Part shown: positions 43,902 through 53,909 of the stretch, one piece after another | Layout of the letters: every line of letters starts with the position of its first letter | How positions within the stretch are numbered: the stretch's first letter is position 1 | Assembly (NCBI GenBank): GCA_913057435.1 | Contig: CAJXNY010000018.1 | Coordinates: 1-64,000, forward strand | Direction of reading: 5' to 3' | Length of the DNA stretch: 64,000 bases | From: an uncultured Oceanospirillaceae bacterium | GTDB taxonomy: Bacteria; Pseudomonadota; Gammaproteobacteria; Pseudomonadales; Balneatricaceae | Program-made: the position numbers and the translations under genes | The notes under the pieces: generated by a model | Databases searched by the model: none | What the model was told of the DNA's origin: nothing | The model's input: only the letters and a program-made list of their open reading frames with translations

Positions 43902-45050
43902 GTGGCCAGTCCTTCCCCACTTATCTCTGCGGTTTCCAGCCATACCGATGCAGCCCTGGCGGCGGCGGACCTTGCCCGTCAGTTATGTTGCCCTGAGCTG
44001 GGGCTGGTGCTGTTTTTCTGTTCAGCAGAGTATGACCGACCCGCGCTGGCGCAGGCGTTGCAGGCCTGTTTTGGTGAGCTACCGCTGGTGGGCTGTACTA
44101 CGGCCGGTGAAATTACCTCCCAGGGTTATGCCTCTGGCAGCATCAGTGCGATTGGCTTCAGCCGCCAGGCGTTTGCAGTGGAAGCGACCCTGATTGAGGC
44201 GCTGGGCGACTTTACGCTGACCGATGCCCAGAATGCACTGGCGGATCTGATGCAGCGCTGCCGGACACACAATATTGCGCCGATCACCGGTCACACCTTT
44301 GCGCTGACGTTACTCGATGGCCTGTCGGTACAGGAAGAACAGGTGCTGACCACCCTCCATGCGGCGCTGGGCAGCATTCCGCACTTTGGTGGCTCGGCCG
44401 CCGATGCGCTGAACATGACCGATACCCACGTCTATTTTAATGGCCAGTTCCACACCGATGCCGCCGTGCTGTTGCTGTGCAATACTCGCTGCGAATTCCG
44501 CATGTTCAGCACCCATCATATGATGCCAACGCCCCAGAAACTGGTGGTGACCCAGGCCTGCAGTGAGGAGCGGCGGGTGCTGGAGCTGAATGCGGAGCCT
44601 GCTGCCGTCTGTTATGCCAATGCCGTTGGGGTGCCGCTGGCGTCGCTCAATCATGAAGTGTTTGCCATGAACCCGATTGCCGTACGGCTGGGGGATGCCT
44701 ACTACGTGCGCTCCATTCAGGCGGTCAACGATGATCTGAGTCTGACGTTTTACTGTGCCGTGACCACGGGCATTGTGCTGACGGTGATGAAGGCTGGAGA
44801 TATCGTCCGTGATACCCAGGCCCTGCTGGAGGGTATTGTTGATGAGCTGGGCGAACCGAGCATGATTATCGGCTGTGACTGTTTTCTGCGCCGGATGGAG
44901 CTGGAGCTGACCGATCAGCTGGCGCAGACCAGCGCCCTGTTGCAGCGCTTCCGGGTGGTAGGCTTTAATACCTATGGCGAACAGTTTGCCGGAATGCATA
45001 TCAACCAGACCTTCACAGGCGTAGCCATCGGTGAGTACCAGCATGAGTAA
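43902..45050 (+). CDS. nosP: FIST-domain sensor, NosP-like
   Basis: A 382-residue cytoplasmic protein with FIST N- and C-terminal domains: FFCSAEYDRPALAQAL, LVGCTTAGEITSQGYASGSISAIGF near the front, FGGSAAD in the middle, and IIGCDCFLRRMELE with GFNTYGEQFAGMHINQTFTGVAIG at the end. In Pseudomonas aeruginosa NosP (PA1975) this architecture is a heme-bound nitric-oxide sensor controlling the next gene, NahK (PA1976). Here too the start of the sensor kinase overlaps the end of this gene, so the same NO pathway is inferred. GTG at 43902, AAGG upstream. Confidence 0.85.
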   Translation: MASPSPLISAVSSHTDAALAAADLARQLCCPELGLVLFFCSAEYDRPALAQALQACFGELPLVGCTTAGEITSQGYASGSISAIGFSRQAFAVEATLIEALGDFTLTDAQNALADLMQRCRTHNIAPITGHTFALTLLDGLSVQEEQVLTTLHAALGSIPHFGGSAADALNMTDTHVYFNGQFHTDAAVLLLCNTRCEFRMFSTHHMMPTPQKLVVTQACSEERRVLELNAEPAAVCYANAVGVPLASLNHEVFAMNPIAVRLGDAYYVRSIQAVNDDLSLTFYCAVTTGIVLTVMKAGDIVRDTQALLEGIVDELGEPSMIIGCDCFLRRMELELTDQLAQTSALLQRFRVVGFNTYGEQFAGMHINQTFTGVAIGEYQHE

Positions 45051-47664
45051 AGCGGCGCTGCAGGCGCGGGTTGCCGAACTGGAAGCCCGCACAGCCAAAC
45101 TGGAGCGGATCAACCAGGCATTGATCGAGCGGGTCGAGTCCGATGCGGTACAGCACAGCGGCCCCTGGGAAGCTTTTCAGCATTCAGTGGTGCTGGCCGA
45201 ACAGGTACGCGAGCGGACTGATGCGCTGAACCAGGCGCTGTCCGACCTCAAGCTCAGCCACCGTGACCTGCAGCAGGCCAACGACAAAGCGGCGGTGTCC
45301 CACCAGCGGCTGGTGGATGCCATTGAAAGTATCTCCGAAGGCTTTGCCCTGTTTGATGCGCAGCGCTGTATTGTGCTGTTTAATCAGAAGTTTGCTGATC
45401 AATGGCAGGCGGTCGGGGTGGAGATAAGCCAGGGAACGCATATCCTGGATATCAAACGGCTGGCGCAACAGAGCGGGCTGGTCAGTGAAACCCTGCACAG
45501 TAAATCCAGCCAGGCACCGGTATTCCGGCTGCATACCGAGCGCTGGTTACAGGTCAGCGAACGGCCCACCACCGACGGTGGCCAGGTGGTGCTATTCACC
45601 GATATTACCGACCTTAAAGCCGATGAAACCCTGCGCCGGGAAGAAGCACTTGCGCAGAAAACCCGGGTGTTACAGCGCACCATTGGCAATCTGTCTCAGG
45701 GAGTCGTATTGGTTACCCCCGATGGACGGCTTGAATTATGGAACCAGCGCTTTATCGAACTGACCGGCGTTGATGTCAGCCAGCTGGAGAATCATCCGCC
45801 GTTTGCAGCGCTGGTTAGCCATGACCCGCACCAGGTATTACAGCCCTGTCCCTCCCTGTGTAGTGACAGCAAGGGCAATGTCGGCAAGAGCGATGGTTGT
45901 GCCGCCGAACGGGTGCTGGCTGATGGCCGGGTGGTGGAGGTGCGTAATCATCCGATGCCCGATGGCGGTTTTATCAACACCTACACCGATATCACCGAGC
46001 GTCATCAGCACGCCCAGCAACTGCGTGAAAGCGAACGCTGGATCCGGCTGATTACCGACCAGGTACCAGCGCTGATCGCCTATGTTGATGGCCAGCTGCA
46101 GTACAGCTTTACCAATAAAGTCTACGACGAGTGGTATGGCTGGCCCCGCGGGGCACTGACCGGGCAACATATCCGCCGGGTACACGGTGAGGCGCAGTTT
46201 GCTCGCCTGCAGCCCTGGGTCGAGCGGGCGATGGCCGGTGAACAGGTCACCTTTGAAATTGACGAGCGCAATGCCAGCGATGAGCTGCGTTATATGCTCA
46301 AATCCTATGTGCCCAACCTCAGCCCCGAAGGTGAAACCCTGGGTATGTTTGTGCTGATCCGTGATATCACGGAGCGACGCCGCACCAACGAAGCGTTGCA
46401 GGAGGCTTATCAGCATATGGAACAACGGGTGCAGGAACGCACCTCGGAACTGCAGGATCTTAATGATCAGTTAGTACTGGAGATTGATGAGCGCCGCGAT
46501 GCCGAAGCCCGGTTGCGTGAAGCGACGAAAGAGGCGGAGCAGGCCAACCTGTCGAAAACAAAGTTTCTCGCCGCTGTCAGTCATGATCTGCTGCAGCCGC
46601 TCAATGCTGCCCGGCTGTTTACCGGTGCGCTGGCTGAACAGTCGATAGAGCCCCAGGCTGCCGGGCTGGTGCGCTCGGTCTGCCATTCGCTGGAAGATCT
46701 GGAATCGCTGATCACCACCCTGGTAGACATCTCCAAACTTGACGCAGGGGTCGTCAAACCGGATATCACCAGTTTTCAGATCAGTGATCTGCTGGATAAC
46801 CTGGCCAATGAATACAGCCAGGTGGCACGGGCTGAGGGGGTCGAACTGCGCTTTGTCACCAGCCATGTGGTGGTGCAGTCAGATACCCTGCTGCTGAGCC
46901 GGATCCTGCGTAACTTCCTCTCCAATGCGTTGCGTTATACCGATCAGGGCTCTATTTTGCTGGGTTGTCGACGCCGGGCCGACTGCCTGGAGCTGGAAGT
47001 GGCCGACACCGGTATTGGTATTGCTCAGGCCCAGCTGGGCGAGGTTTTTCAGGAGTTTAAACGGCTCGGCCCCAGCACCGGGCGCCAGGACAGCGGGCTG
47101 GGCCTGGGGCTGGCCATTGTTGACAAGATCTCCCGTGTGCTCGGCCATCCAGTGATTGTGCGTTCAGAAGAGGGCAAAGGCTCGGTGTTCTCGGTGCAGG
47201 TGCCCTACGGCAACCTGCAGCCGAGCAAAGAGGGCTTTGAGGCACTGCTACCGATGCCGATGAATCAGCTGGACCAGGCCCGTGTCTGGGTGATCGACAA
47301 CGACCCGGCCATTTGCCAGGCCATGGCGACGCTGATGGAAGGCTGGGGCTGCCAGGTACTGACAGCCCTGTCATTGGCCCACCTGGCTGCGCAGGTGGAT
47401 ATTGCCCGCGGTGATGTCCAGCTGATCATCGCCGATTATCACCTGGACAACGATGAAACCGGACTGGATGCTGCCCGTGAACTGAACCAGCGTCTGCCCC
47501 GACCGGTACCGGTGTTAATGATCACCGCCAACTACGGCCAGGATCTGAAACAGCAGATCCGTGAAAACGGCTACCTGCTGATCCATAAACCGGTCAAACC
47601 GATGAAGCTGAAAACCACCCTCAGTCATTTACTGGAGCAGGCTGACGCCCACGTAGCTGATTAA
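45043..47664 (+). CDS. nahK: Hybrid PAS sensor histidine kinase/receiver, NahK-like
   Basis: An 873-residue soluble kinase. A coiled coil leads, then three PAS-like domains (about 85-200, 210-320, 325-445), a coiled coil, HisKA with the phospho-His in SHDLLQPLNAARLFTGAL, HATPase (NFLSNALRYTDQGSILLG, GLGLAIVDKISR), and a C-terminal receiver with Asp in IIADYHLDNDETGLDA. It has no membrane segment. It starts within the last bases of the NosP-like gene, matching the NosP-NahK unit of P. aeruginosa that tunes phosphorelay, biofilm and c-di-GMP. Confidence 0.9.
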   Translation: MSKAALQARVAELEARTAKLERINQALIERVESDAVQHSGPWEAFQHSVVLAEQVRERTDALNQALSDLKLSHRDLQQANDKAAVSHQRLVDAIESISEGFALFDAQRCIVLFNQKFADQWQAVGVEISQGTHILDIKRLAQQSGLVSETLHSKSSQAPVFRLHTERWLQVSERPTTDGGQVVLFTDITDLKADETLRREEALAQKTRVLQRTIGNLSQGVVLVTPDGRLELWNQRFIELTGVDVSQLENHPPFAALVSHDPHQVLQPCPSLCSDSKGNVGKSDGCAAERVLADGRVVEVRNHPMPDGGFINTYTDITERHQHAQQLRESERWIRLITDQVPALIAYVDGQLQYSFTNKVYDEWYGWPRGALTGQHIRRVHGEAQFARLQPWVERAMAGEQVTFEIDERNASDELRYMLKSYVPNLSPEGETLGMFVLIRDITERRRTNEALQEAYQHMEQRVQERTSELQDLNDQLVLEIDERRDAEARLREATKEAEQANLSKTKFLAAVSHDLLQPLNAARLFTGALAEQSIEPQAAGLVRSVCHSLEDLESLITTLVDISKLDAGVVKPDITSFQISDLLDNLANEYSQVARAEGVELRFVTSHVVVQSDTLLLSRILRNFLSNALRYTDQGSILLGCRRRADCLELEVADTGIGIAQAQLGEVFQEFKRLGPSTGRQDSGLGLGLAIVDKISRVLGHPVIVRSEEGKGSVFSVQVPYGNLQPSKEGFEALLPMPMNQLDQARVWVIDNDPAICQAMATLMEGWGCQVLTALSLAHLAAQVDIARGDVQLIIADYHLDNDETGLDAARELNQRLPRPVPVLMITANYGQDLKQQIRENGYLLIHKPVKPMKLKTTLSHLLEQADAHVAD

Positions 47665-48574
47665 CCGCCAGACTGATCCGAGACAATCCGCCCATCACCA
47701 CCACATTACCCAGCATAATCACCGCCAGTCCGGCCAGGCTGGTGCCGGTCCACTGGTAATACTCAAATACACTGGACAGCGTCAGCGCCAGAATGGGAGT
47801 GATCACCAGTGCATAGGCTGCGTTGTTGGCCCCAATCCGGCTGATCAGCATCAGATAGGTGGTAAAGCCGACGACGGAGGCGATCACCGCCAGGTATAAC
47901 AGTCCGATCAGATATTGCGGGTTCGGGTCCCATAGTGTCAGGGTGCTGAGGCTTTCGCCCTGGGCCAGCAGTTGCAGGGGGATCAGTAAAGCCAGAATGG
48001 CACAGCCATACAGCATGCCCCAGCTAGTGCTGGTGAAGGCTGTGACGCCTGCCCGGCCGTGGCGCACGCCGACCATGTTACCCAGAGAGAACAGCCAGGT
48101 ACCCAGCAGGGCAAAGCCGATCCCTTTCAGACTGTCCAGCGACCACTGCTGTGCGACCAGATCACTCCAGAACAGCAAACTCAGCCCGGCGATGCCCAGC
48201 ACGGCACCGAGCCGGAAGCTGGCGGCGGGGCGGATATTCCAGATTAGCTGGTTATGCAGGGCGTTAAACAGCGTGGCCGTGGACATCACTACCGCCACCA
48301 GTCCGCTGGCGATATAGTGGGTCGCCTGGTAAAAAGCGAGGAAGTTAAGCGAGAACAGGAACAGCCCTTGCAACAGGCAAAAAAACTGGTCCCGACGGCT
48401 GGTCTTTTGCAGCTTGCCCAGCAGGATGGCAATCAGCAACATTATTACAGTGGCCAGACCAAAGCGATACAGGATTGATAACGCCACAGGCACCGGCCCC
48501 TCCTGCCACTTAATGGCCAGCCAGGAACCACCCCAGGCGATTAATACCGCGCTATATAATACTGTGTTGAACAT
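47621..48574 (-). CDS. EamA/DMT family transporter
   Basis: A 317-residue inner-membrane drug/metabolite transporter with two EamA repeats of five membrane helices each: LIAWGGSWLAIKWQEGPVPVALSILYRFGLA in the first and IGFALLGTWLFSLGNMVGVRHGR in the second. Its 3' end overlaps the convergent kinase gene by 44 bases. It diverges from an AraC regulator gene, which probably controls it. Amino acid or metabolite export is typical; the substrate is unknown. Confidence 0.88.
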   Translation of the reverse strand: MFNTVLYSAVLIAWGGSWLAIKWQEGPVPVALSILYRFGLATVIMLLIAILLGKLQKTSRRDQFFCLLQGLFLFSLNFLAFYQATHYIASGLVAVVMSTATLFNALHNQLIWNIRPAASFRLGAVLGIAGLSLLFWSDLVAQQWSLDSLKGIGFALLGTWLFSLGNMVGVRHGRAGVTAFTSTSWGMLYGCAILALLIPLQLLAQGESLSTLTLWDPNPQYLIGLLYLAVIASVVGFTTYLMLISRIGANNAAYALVITPILALTLSSVFEYYQWTGTSLAGLAVIMLGNVVVMGGLSRISLAVNQLRGRQPAPVND

Positions 48575-48761
48575 ACTGCACTCCTCATCTGACTAGGGAG
48601 AGATCATCGGCTATTGTCCGGGACGGGTCTGTCAGGGGCTTGCGGTGATTGTCATGATCTTGCGGTTTTATCTGGTTTACATGTTGCTGGTTCGGGTCCG
48701 CCTCTGGCACTCTGTCTGATCTGCTGAAAACTGAGCACTGAAGGACAATGAGAGACCTCTG

Positions 48762-49640
48762 ATGAGCCTGTCTGCGAAGCAATTACCGACTGCTTTTACC
48801 GAATCCAATGTTGATCATCTGCGCGATATCCAGCTGCCGGACGGTGTTCGGCTGGTGGAGTATCACAACGGTGGTGAGCAGGTGTATTACGAGAACGACA
48901 GGCAGCATACGTTCAGTCTTTATCTGGCGGGTGGTTTTGAAACGTTCCGTACTGATACCCCGGGGCCAAAAGGCGCACCGAGCCATTTCTGCCTGATGCC
49001 TAAAGATTCCTATTCTGCCTGGGATGTGGGCAGTGAACAACGTTTTGCTCATCTCTACTTCAGCGATGACTATCTTAAGCGCATTGCCCTGACCACCTTT
49101 GATATGGACCCGCGGCAGGTCTCGCTGCCGCATCTGACCTTCGCCCATGACCCGGCTCTGGATGCGATTTTCCGCCATAGCCTGATGGGCTGGGACTGGA
49201 ACATGAGTAACAGCGCACTGGCCGTTGAGCAGGGCGTGCAGACCTTACTGGTGAATATGATTCAGGGGCTGGGTGTGGGCAAAGCGATGCCTCAGAGCTT
49301 AAATGGTGGTCTGTCGCCGCAGGCCCTGGCGCGGGTGCTGGAGTATATGCATGCACACTTGCACCGGCAGATTCTGCTCAGCGAGCTGGCGCAGCAGGCC
49401 GGGTTGAGTGAATACCATTTTGCCCGGATGTTTAAAGTCAGCCAGGCGCAGACCCCACAGCAATGCATCACCCGGCTACGGCTGGAACGGGCACAGGGGT
49501 TATTGCGCCAGCCCGTTGGGGTGTCGCTTGCCGATGTTGCGCTGGCCTGTGGCTTCTCCAGCCAGAGCCACCTGGGCCGGGTGTTTAAACAATATCTGGG
49601 CGTTACACCGGGCGGCTTTCGCCAGCAGCGGGGCGGCTAA
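48762..49640 (+). CDS. AraC family transcriptional regulator
   Basis: A 292-residue regulator. A 170-residue N-terminal cupin-like effector domain precedes an AraC double helix-turn-helix: LHRQILLSELAQQAGLSEYHFARMFKVSQAQTPQQCITRLRLERAQGLL and VSLADVALACGFSSQSHLGRVFKQYLGVTPGGFRQ. It diverges from the EamA transporter gene over a 187-base spacer, consistent with inducer-dependent control of that exporter. Confidence 0.92.
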   Translation: MSLSAKQLPTAFTESNVDHLRDIQLPDGVRLVEYHNGGEQVYYENDRQHTFSLYLAGGFETFRTDTPGPKGAPSHFCLMPKDSYSAWDVGSEQRFAHLYFSDDYLKRIALTTFDMDPRQVSLPHLTFAHDPALDAIFRHSLMGWDWNMSNSALAVEQGVQTLLVNMIQGLGVGKAMPQSLNGGLSPQALARVLEYMHAHLHRQILLSELAQQAGLSEYHFARMFKVSQAQTPQQCITRLRLERAQGLLRQPVGVSLADVALACGFSSQSHLGRVFKQYLGVTPGGFRQQRGG

Positions 49641-49815
49641 GGTACCTGCGGTAAATCCGAGTGAGTATTTTTGTCAGCTTTCACCGGCGTTTACTTGTAT
49701 GTCACGCCACTGGCGATAAGCTATTAGTCAGGTAACGGTCGGAGAGGCTCTGTCAGGGTAGTACGAGCACGATCGTTCCATGCGATTAACGTCTCAGCCA
49801 CGCTCAGGATTCAGC

Positions 49816-50805
49816 ATGACCCAGCTTCGCCGCACATCTCTTTTAGCCCTGCTTACGCTGCAGGCCTGTTTCTTGTCGCCTCAGGCACTGGCCGATGCTG
49901 ACTGGGTTTCGTTTACCTATGACAACGATATGCTGGTGGGCGAAGACAGCGGCTATACCAATGGTACTTTTCTATCCTGGTTTGATGTGGGCGAAGGCGA
50001 GACCCAGCCCGGCCCTGGTATTTTGCTGGCGCCGTTGCTCTGGATGTTGCCTGAAGGGCGCGGCCATGCGTCGATAGACGCCTACACCCTGTCGCAGGTG
50101 ATGATGACCCCCGGCGATATTACCGTTGCTAACCCGCCCCCGGAGGAGTTGCCATACTCCGGCATGTTATCGCTGAGTAATGCCTGGATGAGCGTACACG
50201 AGGATTATGCCGATCGGATCAGCACCACCATCGGCATGGTGGGGCCGGTATCCGGGGCTAAAGCGACGCAGAAATTTGTTCATAAACTGATCGGTTCAGA
50301 TGACCCGAAAGGCTGGGGTACTCAGCTGCATAATGAGCCGGTGTTTCAGTTTTCCCGTGGTCGCGTGTGGCGCAGCTGGGTGGCCGACAACCGCCGCTCG
50401 GATTTTCTGATCACCGGTGAGGGTAATCTGGGCACGATCTCCAGCTCGGTGGCCAGCGGGGTGGTGGTGCGTTATGGCAGCGGCCTGGAAGACTCCTATC
50501 CATCGCTGTTGTTCGGCAGCAGCCGCAGCAGTAATCCACTTGCAGTGGGTGGTGGCTGGTATCTGTATGCCGGTATTGAGATGCGCTATGTGTTCAACCA
50601 GATCTTTGCCGACGGCAATACCTTTCGCAGCAGCCGTTCGGTCGATTATGAACACGCTCAGGTGGCAGTGCAGGGCGGGCTGGCGTATGCCTGGCAGGAT
50701 CTGGCGATCTCCATGGGCTTTAACGATACTAACATCAATGAAGACGCTAACCAGGTGCAGGATTATACCCGCTACGGCACTATTACTGCGGCCTGGCGGT
50801 TCTGA
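49816..50805 (+). CDS. lpxR: LpxR-type lipid A 3'-O-deacylase
   Basis: A 329-residue outer-membrane beta barrel. The signal peptide is about residues 1-27 (LLALLTLQACFLSPQALA). The mature start reads WVSFTYDNDMLVGEDSGYTNGTFLSW with the ND pair and TNG typical of LpxR, whose active site uses Asn, Asp and His. The C-terminus ends in the aromatic YGTITAAWRF, as outer-membrane barrels do. It removes the 3' acyloxyacyl group of lipid A, tuning endotoxicity. The ATG at 49816 has AGGA upstream; 49780 lacks a site. Confidence 0.87.
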   Translation: MTQLRRTSLLALLTLQACFLSPQALADADWVSFTYDNDMLVGEDSGYTNGTFLSWFDVGEGETQPGPGILLAPLLWMLPEGRGHASIDAYTLSQVMMTPGDITVANPPPEELPYSGMLSLSNAWMSVHEDYADRISTTIGMVGPVSGAKATQKFVHKLIGSDDPKGWGTQLHNEPVFQFSRGRVWRSWVADNRRSDFLITGEGNLGTISSSVASGVVVRYGSGLEDSYPSLLFGSSRSSNPLAVGGGWYLYAGIEMRYVFNQIFADGNTFRSSRSVDYEHAQVAVQGGLAYAWQDLAISMGFNDTNINEDANQVQDYTRYGTITAAWRF

Positions 50806-50939
50806 CCCGGGCTTGCTATTGATGAGCAAACCGCACATTCTGAGCCTGCTTTTTTAACACCGGTATTGCGTGCCCTGAATGAGTGGAGCGAACGCAGACG
50901 GATAAGTTAGAAAGGCGTTTATAAAGGAGTATAAACACC

Positions 50940-51923
50940 GTGATCTATCGTTTTCTGAGCGTACTTATCTGTTGCGTTTATGCGTTCGTGTTACAGGCCG
51001 CTCCGGCCACCGGCATTGGTTTAAAGCTGGTCCAGCTGCCTGACCCAACGGGCCCGGCAACGATGAAAGCCGCACTGTTCTATCCCGCCGCTATTCTTAC
51101 CGGCACGACGGCAATGGGCCCGCTGGATATCAGCGCCCAGCGTGATGCCGAGCCACAGCCTGGCAGTTACCCGCTGGTGCTGATCTCCCATGGCAACGGT
51201 GGCAGTATGTTCAGCCACCATGACACCGCCAGCGCCCTGGCCCGGCAGGGCTTTGTGGTTGCTGCGCTTGAACACCCCGGCGATAACTTTCGTGATAGCA
51301 GTGGGCTGGGCACCGACCGGGTGTATGCCGGGCGTTCGGTGCAGCTCAGTGCGTTGCTGGATCAGTTACAAACGCTACCGCAGGTTGCAGAGTTGATTGA
51401 TCTGGACCGGGTGGGTATTTTTGGCTTTTCAGCGGGTGGCTACACTGCACTGGTAATGGCCGGTGCCATGCCTGAATTTGAACGGCTGGCTGGATTCTGC
51501 AGCCGTCAGCCCGCCAGTGTGTTATGCCCAGGGGGTGGTGAAATCATCCGCTCGACGCCGCCCATTCAGCCACTGCTTGACAGCCGTATCAGCGCAGCGT
51601 TTGTGATGGCACCGATCGGCAGTGCGCTGTTCAGCCCGGAGGCCCTGCGCCAGATTCCAGTGCCGGTGTATCTTTACCAAAGCGCCGCCGACAGCCAGCT
51701 GCCCCAGGCTGAGCATGGCCAGTATGTGCAGAAAAATCTGAGTACATTAAAAGGCCATACCGAACTGAAGCAGGCGGATCATTTTGTGTTTATCGCGCCT
51801 TGCAGTAAGCGGCTGAAAGCCACCGCCCCAGCCGTCTGTAAGGATGCGCCGGGGGTGGACCGCAAGGCAATTCATCAGCAGCTGAACCGTGATGTGGTGA
51901 CATTCTTCCAGGCCAGACTGTAG
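50940..51923 (+). CDS. Secreted alpha/beta hydrolase (dienelactone/PAF-acetylhydrolase-like)
   Basis: A 327-residue exported hydrolase with a signal peptide about residues 1-22 (ending VLQAA). The oxyanion region is LVLISHGNGGSMFSHHD, the nucleophile elbow is GFSAGGY near residue 163, and the His is in QADHFVF near residue 282. CSRQPASVLCPGG adds a Cys pair. The GTG at 50940 has AAAGGAG upstream. It may hydrolyse short acyl esters or lipids, possibly following LpxR, but there is no direct evidence. Confidence 0.84.
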   Translation: MIYRFLSVLICCVYAFVLQAAPATGIGLKLVQLPDPTGPATMKAALFYPAAILTGTTAMGPLDISAQRDAEPQPGSYPLVLISHGNGGSMFSHHDTASALARQGFVVAALEHPGDNFRDSSGLGTDRVYAGRSVQLSALLDQLQTLPQVAELIDLDRVGIFGFSAGGYTALVMAGAMPEFERLAGFCSRQPASVLCPGGGEIIRSTPPIQPLLDSRISAAFVMAPIGSALFSPEALRQIPVPVYLYQSAADSQLPQAEHGQYVQKNLSTLKGHTELKQADHFVFIAPCSKRLKATAPAVCKDAPGVDRKAIHQQLNRDVVTFFQARL

Positions 51924-52007
51924 ACGCGTACTCCATGCGTGTCGGGTGACGCGCGAGGTTCGGACGCCCGCAGAGTTGTCTGCTACGGGGCGTTTGTTTG
52001 GGGTGGG

Positions 52008-53267
52008 CTAGATCTTAACCTGGGTGTGTTGGCGGCTGCGGTAGTGGTCCCAGCCCATCGACAGCAGCATGATTACCAGGGCATAGCTCATATACTGACC
52101 CACGGCGAGCAGAATCAGCCCGCATAGCACGGTCGACAGCATGGCCAGTGGCCGGTAACGGCTGGGCAGCAGGCGCAGGCCCGTGGCGACGCCGAGTAGA
52201 TAGATCATCACGAAGATGCCATCGGCATAACTGATCAAGGCATCCAGCGGCAGCAGGGCGACATATTTCATCAGTAGCGACAGTGCTGCCACCACCCCGA
52301 TACTCAGCAACGCAACCGCCGGAACCCCACGGCCACTGATCCGGGCTAACGGAGCGGGCAGTTCGCCCTCATCGGCCATGCTCCATAGCAGCCGGGAAAA
52401 GCTCATCAGGTACAGACTCATGCTGGCGAAGCTGGCCAAAAAACCCATCAGCGAGATCAGCTTTTCACCCGCCGGGCCCAGCACCTGTTGGGCGATCAGC
52501 GCCAGTGAGCGGCTATCGGTCTGTTCGTTGCCAAAACTGCCGTATTGCAGCACCAGCCCCACGGTCAGGTAATAAAACCCGGCGGTAATCAGCAGGCTGA
52601 TGACAATGGTCAGCGGGAAATCCCGGCGCGGGTTTTTCAGCTCTGCGCCCATATGGGTCATCGCTTCAATGCCCATAAAACACCAGAAAATAATCGCCAT
52701 GGCATGGCTGACCTGTGGCAGGGCAGAAAGCTCAGGGGCGGGTGGCACCAGGGTTTCCAGCTGCAAGTCACTTTGTTGGATCAGCAGGGTCAGGCAGCCC
52801 ACCACGCTGATGGCGATCAGCAGCTGGATCTGACTGGCGGTTTTTACCCCGCGCAGGTTGATCAGTAGCATAATCGCCAGGCAGGCCAGCGCCAGCCAGC
52901 CATCGTATTGGTGGTCAAGGCCCAGCAGCTGGCCCAGGTAACTGACACAGATTGCCATCGCCGCGGGCAGCCCCACCGGTACCAGTGCCAGATAGAGCCA
53001 GCCGGTGGCGTTCTGCCAGCGTGGGCCAAACGCTTTACCCAGCAGATAAGCGGTGCCGCCGGCATGGGGGTGGATGGCACCCAGCAGCCCAAAGGTCATC
53101 CCCACCGGTAACATCACTGCCAGCATAATCAGCCAGGCCCACAGTACCTGGTCCCCAGCCGCCGTGGCGGAAAGCGCAGGCACCACAAAAGCGCCGGTGC
53201 CCAGCAGGGTGGTCAGCAGCAGGGCGATCGCCTGCAGCAGTGAAATATCTTTATGGAAATGGCTCAT
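52008..53267 (-). CDS. yjeH: YjeH-like APC family amino-acid exporter
   Basis: A 419-residue, 12-TM APC-superfamily permease. The opening LLTTLLGTGAFVVPALSATAAGDQVLWAW and GWLYLALVPVGLPAAMAICVSYL match E. coli YjeH, an exporter of L-methionine and branched-chain amino acids. It diverges from an Lrp/AsnC regulator gene over a 150-base spacer, so amino-acid-responsive control is likely. Confidence 0.86.
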   Translation of the reverse strand: MSHFHKDISLLQAIALLLTTLLGTGAFVVPALSATAAGDQVLWAWLIMLAVMLPVGMTFGLLGAIHPHAGGTAYLLGKAFGPRWQNATGWLYLALVPVGLPAAMAICVSYLGQLLGLDHQYDGWLALACLAIMLLINLRGVKTASQIQLLIAISVVGCLTLLIQQSDLQLETLVPPAPELSALPQVSHAMAIIFWCFMGIEAMTHMGAELKNPRRDFPLTIVISLLITAGFYYLTVGLVLQYGSFGNEQTDSRSLALIAQQVLGPAGEKLISLMGFLASFASMSLYLMSFSRLLWSMADEGELPAPLARISGRGVPAVALLSIGVVAALSLLMKYVALLPLDALISYADGIFVMIYLLGVATGLRLLPSRYRPLAMLSTVLCGLILLAVGQYMSYALVIMLLSMGWDHYRSRQHTQVKI

Positions 53268-53421
53268 GGCTGTGTCTTTATCGGGTTGAACAGAGCGCTA
53301 TAGTAAGCGCTCTCCGTCGGGCTGGCAGCTGTCAGAGCGGGCTTTGCCAGCGGCGTTTCGGTGTTCTTACCGTCACTTCGCCGGTCAGGTATACTGCGCC
53401 CAGCGCCAGCAAGGAGAAAAG

Positions 53422-53853
53422 ATGGACAAGTTCGATCAGCATATAATTCAGTGCCTTAAAGATAACGCCCGTGCGTCTAACAGCGAAATTGCCCGTAGCG
53501 TTGGTCTGTCGCGCAGCGCGGTGACTGAGCGTATCCGCAAACTTGAATCCAGCGGTGAGATTCAGGGCTATCAGGTCATACTGAAAACCCCTGATACACT
53601 TGTGAGTGCTTATTTTCTGCTGACGTTCGAGCGCCCCTGCTGTGAAGAAATTACCGAACAGCTGCGTTTTCTGCCGGAAGTTAAAAGCGTGCACAGCATC
53701 AGCGGTGATATCGATATGGTCGTGCGTGTAGATGCGGCCAGCATGCACCGGATAAATGAAGTACGCAGCCATATGGAAACCTTTCACAACCTGCGCCGCA
53801 TCATGACCTGCACCGTGCTGAAAGAGTATTACAGCGCCGCTGACCCGGCCTGA
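53422..53853 (+). CDS. Lrp/AsnC family transcriptional regulator
   Basis: A 143-residue regulator: MDKFDQHIIQCLKDNARASN, helix-turn-helix SEIARSVGLSRSAVTERIRKLES, then a RAM ligand domain (VKSVHSISGDIDMVVRV). AAGGAG lies 6 bases before the ATG at 53422; the earlier open frame has no site. It diverges from the YjeH-like exporter gene, the common arrangement for Lrp proteins sensing the exported amino acid. The aquaporin gene follows 57 bases later on the same strand. Confidence 0.93.
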   Translation: MDKFDQHIIQCLKDNARASNSEIARSVGLSRSAVTERIRKLESSGEIQGYQVILKTPDTLVSAYFLLTFERPCCEEITEQLRFLPEVKSVHSISGDIDMVVRVDAASMHRINEVRSHMETFHNLRRIMTCTVLKEYYSAADPA

Positions 53854-53909
53854 TTCCAGCCTGTACTAAGCTTCACTGAATAATCTTTCAAAAACAGTGA
53901 GGTTACATT

